Source: Dolomedes plantarius (Eukaryota > Arthropoda > Arachnida > Araneae > Dolomedidae). From it: a DNA stretch of 64,000 nucleotides. Numbering within the stretch: the stretch's first letter is position 1; each line of letters opens with the position of its first letter. The stretch is taken from NCBI GenBank assembly GCA_907164885.2, contig OU015500.1, positions 56,567,159-56,631,158 of the forward strand, read 5' to 3'. The translations under genes were made by a program, and so were the position numbers. Shown here in pieces: positions 25,409-36,600 of this stretch. The notes below the pieces were generated by a model. The model did no database searches, had not been told where the DNA came from, and saw only the letters and a list, made by a program, of their open reading frames with translations.

Positions 25409-25463
<55 letters not shown>
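25409..25463. repeat. (TA)n microsatellite
   Basis: About 55 bases of uninterrupted TA repeat; about 100 bp upstream of repeat B copy 2. Confidence 0.95.
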
Positions 25464-25465
<2 letters not shown>

Positions 25466-25567
25466 TTGCTAAGCCGATCATTTGACCAGTCTCTGATAGA
25501 AAACTGCATCAATTTACTTCATTTTAATCTTAAATGAAAAATTTTAATCTATAGAGAGTCACCTTTG

Positions 25568-25985
25568 GTTTTTGTAACCGAAATTTTTATTAATTAGCAT
25601 AATTTACAACTGAAATATTGCTTTCTGCGCGTGCTCAGTAACAGGTTTAAACCTGTCTTTCGATACTTTTCCTAGGCCGCATAAACACCGTTAATTTTTT
25701 TTATTTAGAGAAATCTCTCTTGCTCTCTCTCTGCCATTTTTACTTTTAAGTATGTTTTGTGAGATATAGAATTAAACCTGACGGAAATTATATATTTTGC
25801 GCTGTTGAGTAAACTTACTTATTTTTATTGGGTTCAATATTTATTTTAAGTGTATTTATCTAATTTTAATATTATGATTTTCAACATTCAGCAATGATGT
25901 GTTGAGTATAATTTGTGTATTAGTACATTTATTTATTATCTTGCCGTCGTGTTTTGTCGCGTACCAACTAATATAATTTTATTTC
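25568..25985 (-). repeat. Dispersed repeat family B, copy 2
   Basis: Inverse-orientation counterpart of 8485-9000. Lacks the internal 80-bp duplication of copy 1. Contains CTGCGCGTGCTCAGT and CAACACATCATTG-type blocks on the minus strand. Non-coding. Confidence 0.75.
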
Positions 25986-28900
25986 AATTCAATCGCGTAG
26001 AAATTTCTCTCACACGGATATCTCACACTAGTTCATAATGAATATTCCTTTGGAAACATTAAAATTTTAATTGAAGCTAAAAATAAAATAAAGAAAGAGG
26101 ATTAAAAAGTTCTCAAATAGCACAATTGACCATCCTTTATTAGCGTTTAATAATATCTAAAACTGAGCATTGTCACGTTCCCCTGATTTAGGTAACTGCG
26201 TATGCCATCGTGGTCTGTTTAGAAATTACGAATTTTTAGAAGATTCTAGATGAGTCCAATCAACGCTTGTTGTTTCTTAACAAACTGTCCAAGAAGTCCA
26301 CAGGTCTTGAAATCATATTATACTTAATTTCATTAATGTTTGGTGATTCTCTACAAATATTGTAAGTGAACAAGCACATCTAATTTATTTTAAATCTTTA
26401 TTATTCTAAATTATTCTAATCTATATTATATAATCTTATTAATCTATATTATTACGTATTTATCTAATATATATATATTAATTAAATGTTTCCCTATTTA
26501 TATAAATTAATGTTACTAAATTTATTTTTTGTAATAATTCTTCTTCTTACTGGATTCAAATAATATACATTATAATAAATTAAGATCTCGACTAGCAGTT
26601 AACAACTTCTTGAGAAAGTACTAACTAGTACAATTGTTGAACTAAAAAGAATAAAAGTATATAGCTAGACATATAATTTGATACCAAAAGAACATGAATA
26701 TGAAATCATTTTTAAAAATTCATTTAGAGAATTAGTTATTATACTCGGTTCTTTTGAAACGAGCATTTCTAGAATCCTTTCACGGATTATTTTCGTACAA
26801 TTCCGCGTTGCATTTTAAATAATTCTTAATGCAACGCAAACGACTAAGTCAGTTTCGTTTAGTCTTTTGTTTCTCTTTCAAAGTCGTGCTTACTTTTAAT
26901 CTCATGATGAGTCGTCTTTCTTTCTTTTTTATTATATGTCGCTAATCCTCTTTTATGTTTCAGATTATTAGCACCTGTGAATCATAAAAGTCCCACTTCT
27001 TGTCAAAAATGTTTGGAAAAGTCTTTGCCTGTGAGACATTTACTTATGAAGATTAATTCGGTGTTATCAGGCTTTCATAAAAGGGAACAGATTTTTAGCT
27101 ATAAATACATTTCTTTCTTTAAAATATGCATTTTATTTTAAACAAAATGTATTAAACAGTTATAAATGTATTGCAAATATTTAAAAAGGAGGTTTAAAAT
27201 AAGGATACGAACTGTATTCTTTTGGTGATTAATTATAATGCAAGCAGGATTCCGATAATATGTAGAATAAAATGCCATTTGTTTTCTGTTAAATAACATG
27301 CCATTCGTTTTACTCCTGGTGTTTTACACAAGAAAAATAGAGTCATTATTTAAATCCCTTGGAGGAATTATATTTTTACAAACAATCTTAACTGTAAGAT
27401 ATTGTGTTAAATATCTAGTATATAAGGGTATAAAGATATTGTACTATGTACTGATATAAAGATATTGTGTTAACTGTAAAATATTGTGTTAAAAAATATC
27501 TTAACATACTTATATTTCGAATATATTAATCAATTCTTATATTCCAAAGTGTTTTTTATAAATATTTATCGCAAATTTGACGATGGGATTTATTTCGAAA
27601 TTATTAATTAAACACCCCATTTACAAAGGTCATTTTACCAGAAGCAAAAGTAATTAGATATACGGAATTGCTGGGCAATATGGTTCATAACTGTATGATT
27701 GTTTTACGTTTGTGGAATTTTAAGGCGATGTTATCATAGCTGCAAAAGCCGCACTTTGGAGGAAATACAGTAAGCCTCTTTTAAGACAATTTTTGTCGCA
27801 TCTTTTGTTTTAGTAATATTTTTTAAACTTACCACCAAAAATGATAATGTTAGTGAAACTTCTTATAAACAGTACAATACCACTACTTGAAATCACTGAT
27901 AAACTTATTTGGAGAAACAGTAAAATTGGAAACTATCTTGTATAGAATAAAATAGTGTAATAAATGACTGGCATGAGTGAATGTGTAGAGTTAATTTTGT
28001 ATAATTAAGCAACAGGAATAATTGCGAAAATTTACAAACATAGCTCCTCAAATAATATCTACACGTGTATTCAAAATTGGATTCAAGTAATGTAGTAAAA
28101 TTGATGTTTTATTACTGATAAGTTAATTCTACTAATTCGATTAAACCTGGTCCATTGAAACCCCATTAAATCCGAAGTCCCAATCATTAACCATCTACTA
28201 AAAAACTACTCATCAAATGCGCGTTATGATTTATCAAATAGTCCCGTTCATCGAGTACTGCGGGACCCCAAAGATTGGAATTCTGATGCCGTTTTCATGA
28301 AATAAAAGAAATCTAAGTAGAATCCTTGTTCTCAAAGGATGCCGAGCTATTTAATTCAAGAGATTCCAACTGTTTCCCTATTACTCTCTGTACTGCTAAT
28401 GTGTATTATTTTCAAGCAATGGAAGTTGCACAGAAGTCCAGCTCTTCTGGTCGTTTTAAAGGCTTTCAGTTTTACAGTTAACATGTATGGAGGACAGATG
28501 TATACCATTCCTTTTCTCGTATATCTTGAACGTACTTTAGATTGTAATTTTATTTCGTTAACACATTCATTGAAATCAAGGATTAGCATAAATACGTCCA
28601 TTCAACTGCTTAAAAGTTAAAAATAATATTTAATACCTCTCACTGGGATACTTTGAAAACTGTCATAAATTGCTTTGAAAAAGTAATGTCCTTGAAAAAA
28701 TCAGTACAACATGTATTTCACTTTTCAGAAAAATTTAAATAACGAAGAAATACTTATGTTTGCGTAGGACCCATCATTTTATTTGGGTAAAGCTCTAGAA
28801 CTTTAAATTAAATAAAAATAGCATTTATTTACATAATTTTATTATAAATAGTTATACTCCCTCCATGCCACGAGTTTTACAGAAATTATGAAAAAATGTT

Positions 28901-29180
28901 GCATTTTCAAAAATTAAAAACCTTTTTAAAGTCTTTTGTAGGGAATTATTGCAGCAAATTATATATTAGATTACATATTAATTATTGTTTTAAAAGAAGT
29001 TTTATCTAAGAAATCTAAAATGACAGAGGATTTCTTACCTACATTTTTTATGAGCTATACACTTATTTACCACAATAGACAGAGAACTCAATCGGAGCAC
29101 TTACAAAAAAACACTTTCTCTTAAATGGTTTCGTCCGTAAGCAGCATATATACAATGACAAACAATAGTTGATGGTTAAA
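25986..29180. other. AT-rich non-coding stretch, nothing recognised
   Basis: A 93-codon plus frame (28339-28620) overlaps an 81-codon minus frame. Neither has a family motif, although the local composition is less AT-biased than its surroundings. Confidence 0.4.
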
Positions 29181-29470
29181 GTGCTGATCGCGCAGTGAGT
29201 TTGTCAGGCAATCCTGTTAAAGGTATGATTGTTGGTACTCGTGGGATGTCTCATAACATTACGGGGATACAGGCAAAGTTTAGAATTTCCCATTCGACCA
29301 TTTCAAGAGTGCATTTCAAATGCAAGAATTCTGGTAAAACTTCGAACATGCTGTAACTGTGCAGCTGTCGAAAACCTCTGAGTGATCGTGACCTGCGTCG
29401 TGTGGCTATAATCATCTCAAGCGAAAGGAGTGAGAGAATGACTGTAATAAATATAATTATTCAATTCTGG

Positions 29471-30117
29471 TGTTACAGTGACCACAGTGGTCCTAAGTAC
29501 ATTGGGTTACGACAAATAATTAGAGTTAACTTATTAAAACTTAGCAGCACGTTAAGATAGTAATTATATAGAATAAACCCAGAGTTAAGTCTCACAGAGG
29601 AGTTATCAAGATATAAGTCTGACTTAAATTAAGTTTAAGGAAGGAAACTTACACTTACATTTTATGAACATCCCACGGGGCTCGGGTGCACCACGTGTAG
29701 AACTTAAAACTTAGAAATAAAATAAAAATAAAACATGACTCACGCAATTACAATATTGACAAGTCGATTGGGGACAGCAACAGTACTCTTTATTAATTTT
29801 ATATTATTACATCAGGATCATTCACTTAGAAAAAGGTAAAATGGTGGAATGACATGCACCATCACTGTCGCTCCCAGCACCCCACACCACACACAGAAGA
29901 GTAACGTGCTAACTAAATCACAGCCAACACCGGTGTCTGTTCTCCGGTGTCTGCAGAGAAACCCTTTCCTTCACGGTCGCCAAGCGCATGCGCAAAAGGA
30001 CACGAAAAGCTCTCCTACTTGGCATGCATCGCCCCCAGTGGCGATAATTTCCTTCGATATTTTTTAGGGCAATTAAATTGCAATTGAGCAGGTTATAAAT
30101 CACATGGCTTTATAACA
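29471..30117. mobile_element. Solo-LTR-like insertion in the Tc1 relic
   Basis: 647 bp starting TGTTACAGTG and ending TTTATAACA (inverted TGTTA/TAACA ends, TG...CA). The flanking five bases are TCTGG and CCTGG, a target duplication with one mismatch. The Tc1 similarity stops and resumes exactly at these limits. Inside are a GC-richer half with CCGGTGTCTG repeated (29931, 29945) and a GCGCATGCGC palindrome (29984), but no open frame of retroelement type. Most simply a solo LTR left by recombination; its family is unknown. Confidence 0.65.
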
Positions 30118-30555
30118 CCTGGGATCTCTGATAACATCAGACAGGGGACTGCACAATGTCCACTGCATTATATGAGCTTTAATAGCCGATTCCCATCCCG
30201 AGTGTCATTGCTTTCCTGATGACACAGAGTTCGACGTCTCGCTTGGGTTGTCTGAAACACCACCATTGGACACTGAAAGACTGGAAATGTGTTGTCTGGT
30301 CTGACAAGTTCCGTTTCTAATTGAATCGGGCATGGAAAATGTCCGCGTGTTGATAAACCCCAAGAAACAATGAATCCAGCATGACAACAAGGGATGGTAC
30401 TGTTTGGTTGTGGCTCAGTAATGGTACGGGGCATTTGGAGCTGGCATGAATTATGAAACCTCATAGGTCTATAAACTTCTCTGACCTGTGAAATTAATGA
30501 TAACATCCTTTCAAATACACAGAGAAAAAAAAAGTCGGTCAGTCGCCGGAATAAG

Positions 30556-30760
30556 TGGGTTCTGCAACCCACTTCGTGTAGGTTATTGTGAGACGTGAGT
30601 TAAACAAACCACTACCCGTGATTTTGAACGCGGATGTAAGTGAGTTAAAATAGTGCTGAGTTATTGTTACTGGGTTATCGAAACAAGTGTGTTAAATAAC
30701 GCACATGTCGTAAGTCTTTTATAGTGAGTTTATTGAATTGGAGAACCATATTCAGGTATT
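30556..30760. repeat. Left subterminal palindrome cluster
   Basis: Contains AAGTGGGTT-CTGC-AACCCACTT (30556-30577), an almost perfect palindrome, followed by diverged half-sites of GAGTTA/GGGTTA type to about 30740. The mirror cluster lies at 35940-36230. Clustered half-sites next to transposon ends often act as transposase-binding arrays; here this is inference. Confidence 0.6.
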
Positions 30761-33700
30761 AAAACGTAAATATTATGCAACTTGAAAGGTTGAAATGGAG
30801 TTCATTTGGAATGAAAATTTTTAGCATTACTTAAAATTTTATCCACTATATTTTATTGGAAAAGAAGTTAATTTTTGGTATACAATGTCTTAATTTTTTA
30901 ACGAGAATAACAAAAATTCCTGTATCGTATTCCAAATCAATCTTTTGTTTATAATTTTTAGTTCTCAAGATAGAAAATTTTACCTTTGAGTAGAAATATT
31001 TTCATTTAATAATAGAGAAATATTTAAATCCCAGCTTTAAAAAAAATTTAATAATGTCATAAAAGCACAAAGCAATTATATGTTCCAATGAAATTTTGTA
31101 TCAAGAGTAACATTTTTTTAAAGAAAAGATACTAATGTTCTTGAATGTATGTTATTAATTTGGTACGTCTCGATCTGTGTGCAAACTTAAAGGTCCAAAG
31201 ATAAAAGACTTGGATTCGCAGGTTTCCGTTTTCATAGTTTGCTCCTTAATTTTCGAATGGTTTGCTTAATAGCTTACGATTTGCCCTCGTTGAAACAAAT
31301 ACTATTGATAATAATAGTTAAAAATAAATGAAATCACACTTATTATGGGACACTACTTATTAAAAATCATGTAAAATTTATTAGTATAGAATGAATTTCC
31401 ATTGCACAGCTACCAAAGTTATATTTACTTACTTTCACACACATACTCAGTATTTTTACACTACAGCCATTGCGATACTGAAAGTGATTATGGTAAAGAA
31501 ATGAATGTTTTACATAAAAATATTGTTTCTCAATACGTTTTATTCTTTTTTTGAGTGACACTTTGTTTTTATTTTTATTTTCAGACTGAAAATCTAGCAA
31601 CTAATAGCGTCGTACACCAAAATAATTCGACGTTTGTGGTTAATAACAGTCTAAAATGATTTCTCGGTTTTTTTTTTAATCTGCATTTTACAACTCTGAT
31701 AATAATTAGTTTATCAGCTCGTACAGTTAGAAAATCGTGATTATATCTTAAGTTGTTATTCTATCACTTGAGTCTGTTCTAAAAGAATCATTAAACATCC
31801 CAAATTCATGGGAAAAAATATTTTACAATGCAGGGTTCGGCCTATGGATTGTAGTTCTCATTATACTTCCTAAAGCTCCTGAACTGAAAAGTATTTCACA
31901 TCTGCTCGCCAAAGTCCTGACAGGAAATGGTCATTTCCCGTTCGGAATTTTTTTCCCGCCCAAGCAGCCCCGAACGTGTTTTTAATTGTAGCAACATAAC
32001 ACACAGCTTATAGTGTGCTAGGATTTTTGAGTACATAGTTTTCAGGACAAAGCCTTACTAGGATACCGACGGATGATTCAACTGGCCATTTCTTTACTTA
32101 GTTTCTAAGGCGAGCACAGTTTTGATATTTAAAACTTTTACTAATGAAACCGTCTATATCAATGAGTCTAACCTTATCTGGTATATTTCCTTTCAATTTA
32201 ATTGTTATTTGTGACAGTAGAAATAAAAACTTAAGTTATCATGCAATATGTATGTAAATATATATATATATATATAATTAGTATGTTTTATCTATCGATA
32301 GTTTCTCTAGTGTTACAAGTGTTTTACTTCCATAATTATCTTTGGCATTTTAAAATGACTGTACATCCTAGATATTCATTTCGATTCTCACAATCTTGTT
32401 AGAATTTGTGCTCTTCATACATGCATATAGTCGTATTTTACATTTATTTCTTGCATTTTTATTTTTATTTAATTAATTGCATAGCATACTATTGATCAGA
32501 TATCAATCATTTAAGTTGTTATAAGTAGTGAAAAGATAGTACATATCTAAAGTTCAAATCTTAAGGCAAAAACATCTTTCCTCCTCTATTATTTATTTAA
32601 AATAATAATTGATTTATCATATTTAATCAATAAATGAAAAATTGTACCATCAATTATACAAAAATGTTATCCCTGATATAGAAGTATTACTATTTTATTA
32701 GATGAAAATATAGATTTCTTTTGTCAAATTTTACATATTCAATTGGCATATTGTTTTATGATTTTTTATGCATATATAGCTTAGATTATTTTTCTGTTTG
32801 TTATTAATTAAAATATCCATGGATATTACTTAATTATTGACCTTAAACAATTGTTAAAGAAGGTGACAGTATAATTCACCTGTTTATGACGATAGTATTT
32901 TTATTCACTTGTTTTAATATGAAATATTCAGTAATTTTTATCTTTCAATCTATCTATATATCTATCTATTGTTTATATATATATATATATATATATCTAA
33001 ATAAGTATGGGATGGAAGATTTAGCAGTATGTAATGTATGAAAAATATGCAATTTTTTTATTCAGCTAATAAAATTTTGAGTAGAATAAAAATGTTTTAT
33101 TTTATACCTATGTAAGAGTCTATAATTAAAATTTTCATAAGCTTTTCATAACTATCCCAAAAGTAATTCAGGGTAATTTTACTGTATTTGATCTGAAAAT
33201 GTTGGAAATTTAGAGATTACATTTTTGAGGTATGCATTAATAATTTTTTTCTTGGTACGAAATGGGAGGTTCTCCGTCAATTCTCTTGTTTCAGTTCTCT
33301 TGTTCAGTTCTCTTGTTTATCTTGTTTCAGTTGAAATATATTCTGGTAGCATATATTTTTTTTAAATTTCGTTTGTTGTAATTAGTATGAATGTCTGATA
33401 AAGAGGTTAAAAGTTCATGAATTTTAATCTGGATATATCTATGGCATACTATTTGTATTTTTCAAAATTTGGCAGCATTTGAAAGAAGGTAGGGATAAAT
33501 ATAGAATAGTTTCTTAATGGTCTGAAAAGATATGGTCCTGCATTCTTAAAAGAATCAAAAAATACAAATCTTACCATGAATTTATTAGGATTTCTGACTA
33601 TTGGGAACATTAATGTGTTAAACAAGGTTTCTTTTTTGTTTGAAAAAAAAATGTGAATACAGGTTAAGAATAAAATTTATATCATTTTCATTTAAGACAT

Positions 33701-34042
33701 AATTGAATATTTGTTAAAAACTTAACTTTTCACTTTTCCCAAGCAAGTTTGCATGTGTAAATGCCTTAAGCACTTAATCATCCTTTTTTAATTAATTTTT
33801 AAATACTTAATCATAAGTATTGGATAGATGTGAACATGTATAAAATGTTGCTAAATATCAATTAGTTTTTAAGATTACTCAAAGCATTTTTTTCCTGTTT
33901 ATTTAGGCACTTAGTCTAGAATCAATTAAGCAAATTCCTTCATCACAACTGAATTTTTTAAAGTCTTGCTGTCTATTTTCAGATATTAAAATCAAAGGAT
34001 CTCCTTTTGACCTGCTTGAGATTCTAATAACTGTTAACCAAA

Positions 34043-34096
34043 GAGGATCTTGAAATAGTAACAATGAGGATCTTGAAATAGTAACAATGAGGATCT
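34043..34096 (+). repeat. 23-bp tandem repeat inside the TIR element
   Basis: Two full copies (34043-34065, 34066-34088) and a partial third of a unit beginning GAGGATCTTGAAATAG. Confidence 0.95.
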
Positions 34097-34632
34097 TTTA
34101 TTTAAAAATTATTTTTTGCTGCATTTGAAACATATGCTGAAGTACCTGTATTTTGCATTTTTTCTAATACAAATTCATGCATTAAAATAAGTTTATCTTT
34201 AATATCAATAATTCTAAACTTTAGACAATACATATTTTGAAATAAATGTATTAGTTGTAACTGTATGAGATTTATCCTTAAAATAATGATAGTAATAACA
34301 CAGATATTAAGATTTATCTGTGGAGGGTAGTAGTCTCTTAATATAGCAAAATATTTCCTGCAACATGGAGAATCAGTTCTCTGTGCTGCAACTGCAGTTA
34401 AAATTTTGTTATGGAAAAGTAATGACAAAAGGCAATTTCTTGCTGGGTGCTATTTTAAAGTTTAAAATCCTAATGTGTCGATTTTTTAAATATTGCAGTA
34501 AAAATTGAGCCAAACAATATCCATTAATGTAGAACCTATTAGTGAGCACTTCAAAAGTTTAATTTCATGAAAATTAAAATCAACTTTGATACTGAAATGC
34601 ATAACATTTATGAATTTTATTTTATATTTCAG

Positions 34633-34860
34633 GTGAATAATTCTCCATTGCAGTCAAAATAATGCTACAGTCAACATAACTGAACAAAACTAAATCTTTA
34701 CAGCCCAAGATTTAGGATATGATTTATATTAATTCACCCTTTGATTTGAAATGCAATGGTTAATGTTGATATTCTAATGATGTGAAATTGAGCCTAGGGT
34801 ATTTACACAGAAAAATTTGTATATTTATTTGTAAATAAAGTTTCTCTCTATTTGTAATTT
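34633..34860 (+). other. Terminal-exon-like segment inside the TIR element
   Basis: A pyrimidine-leaning TTTATATTTCAG acceptor (AG at 34631-34632) precedes an open stretch VNNSPLQSK and TAA. About 180 bp later comes AATAAA (34834-34839) in a T-rich context with a following GT/T-rich tract. This is how a last exon plus 3' UTR would look. It might be host sequence captured by the element. AT-rich DNA yields such signals by chance, so confidence is low. Confidence 0.2.
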
Positions 34861-35899
34861 TGTTTGCTGGTATGTTTTTTGATTTAAATGTGAGTTCGCA
34901 TGTTTTTTCATTAAAGTGTTTAATTGAAGTCAACTAATTTAGCAGGAATTGTGAATGCATTATGCATGAATTATTTTATTTCTATGTAGAAAAGTATATT
35001 TATAGCAAATATATTAGTACTTCATAAAATTTTCAAACCATGAGCTTGGAGATGTTTTGTTTAGAGCATCTGGGTAAGTATATTAACATATAATTAAGAA
35101 GTTTACAAACCATATAAGTATTGATCGAGCATTTGGTCGAATATACCTTTAAAAAAACTTGTGTGTTTGAAAATGATTATTTATATTTCCTCAGAATCTT
35201 AAATGTTACAATTTGAGATATTGTAATTGTTTCTAAATTAGTTGTGTGGGGATCATGGCATACCAATTGCAAATACATATTACTAAAATCAATGTAATTA
35301 ATATTTTGTTTCAGTTTAAAAAAAATTATCTTGTGAATATCTTTTTGGGGTTAAAGCTAAGATCTGAAACTTTCTTGATAAAATATTTGTGTCTCAGTTT
35401 AAGGAAACTAAAAGTTGTAAAGGAAAACGTTTTGACCTACAAAATTTTAAGGTTTTATACATTATAATATTCATAAGTTTCCTGTAAATTTTATTTTACT
35501 GGTATATAGAAGCACCCAACTAAATCTCAGCTTATTTTTATTTTTTATTTTTTGTTTTATTTGGAGCTTCTTTTTCTTCTCAGTTACTGCTGTGAATGAA
35601 ACTGATTTACAAAAAAATAATGGATGTTTGATTAACATTTTAAATATCTGATATCCTTATAACTTTTATGCAGCCTTTCATCACTTATGATATAAGTTTG
35701 CAAGATTTTATAACAATTATTTAGCTTTGTTTTTATGAGACTTAAACTTTAAAAAAATCCTTAAATTTTAATACAAATTATATTCCAAATATGGGTGTAT
35801 AGTGCAGTTTTTTTTTCTCCCACGAGAAAGTATGTGAGTGAATAGAGATAATAAATACACAAAACAATGAATAATGAATTACTAGCATAAAATCGCTTA

Positions 35900-36230
35900 A
35901 TTTAAAGACGGGATGGGTGGGAATAGGCAACATTTTGAATACTATAGCGTAAACTCATTTACTTAAAAGAACTCGTTAGTCCTGGGATTTATAACCCAAA
36001 ATATAGTGAGATATTGAACTCGAAAGATGTGCTTGTCTACTCATGTTGGTGAGTTTTTTCAACACACATTAAAGTGAGTCGTATAACCCATTTTAGTGGA
36101 TAGGTTGCGGGTAAATCAACCCGCTTAGGATCTGGGTTCTAGAACCCACTTTCCCACATGGGTTGTTCGACTCAGCAAAAGCGAGTTCCACTGTGCAGTG
36201 GATTTGAACTCGGAGAAGTGGGTTCAAAGA
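35900..36230. repeat. Right subterminal palindrome cluster
   Basis: Includes GCGGGTAAATCAACCCGC (36107-36124), the perfect palindrome TGGGTTCTAGAACCCA (36135-36150) and further GAGTT/AACTC half-sites, mirroring the left cluster. Confidence 0.7.
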
Positions 36231-36600
36231 ACAACTTTTTTTTCTGTGTGTACGATACACCCATTCACGTCATGTATTTGCTTTGGTGGGTTTTGCATGT
36301 TCCAACAAAAGAATGTACAGACACACTAATCTACAGCCGTGAAATTATGGCTTGAGGAACATTCATCCGTGTTTGGAAAAATGAGTTAAGAAACAAATCA
36401 GGGATTCCATGTAATTTTCAGCTCAAAAGAGAAATCTATCAACAAGAAATATTACAGATTTTTGGAACTCTTCAAGAGGTATGATATTCATCTTCTATAA
36501 GAGGTATGATATTCATCTTCCCCAGTTCTAAGATTCAGAGGTAGACCTACGAGACTATTATACTGGTATTCCTGTTTTTCCACTTCAGCGCATGTTAAAG

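Larger units (their letters stand above)
30518..36250. mobile_element. 5.7-kb TA-flanked TIR element without recognisable transposase
   Basis: 5,733 bp inserted in the Tc1 relic. Ends read CACAGAGAAAAAAAAAGT and the complement of CACACAGAAAAAAAAGT, flanked by TA at 30516-30517 and 36251-36252. Deleting it with one TA joins TCAAAT to ACGATACAC and restores the Tc1 frame as LSNTIHPF. Both ~250-bp subterminal regions carry short palindromes of GGGTT/AACCC type: 30556-30577, 36115-36124 and 36134-36149. The 5-kb interior is T-rich, with only short motif-free open frames. Its cargo includes a 23-bp tandem repeat and a terminal-exon-like segment. TA duplication suggests Tc1/mariner-type mobilisation in trans, but the transposase class is unknown. 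Confidence 0.85.
29225..36600 (+). pseudogene. Tcb2-like Tc1 transposase relic carrying two insertions
   Basis: Plus-strand Tc1 transposase of the Tcb2 type in three pieces. Piece 1 (29225-29470) starts ATG with IVGTRGMSHNITGI, an HTH (SHSTISRV) and PLSDRDLRRV. Piece 2 (30118-30515) has HYMSFNSRFPSRVSLL, then GCGSVMVRGIWSWHE and TSLTCEINDNILSN. Piece 3 (36253-~36600) has TIHPFTS, the second-Asp motif degraded to MFQQKNVQTH (Asp to Lys), and LWLEEHSSVF. Piece 1 and 2 are separated by a solo-LTR-like insertion and 2 and 3 by a 5.7-kb TIR element. Stops and substitutions occur throughout, so the copy is dead. The terminal repeats of this Tc1 were not confidently found. Confidence 0.85.

Noticed and set aside
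25337..25537. 66-codon plus-strand frame
   Set aside because: Its middle is translated TA microsatellite.
28339..28620. 93-codon plus frame with hydrophobic start, possible small membrane protein
   Set aside because: An equally long antisense frame exists and there is no motif or splice context to choose either.
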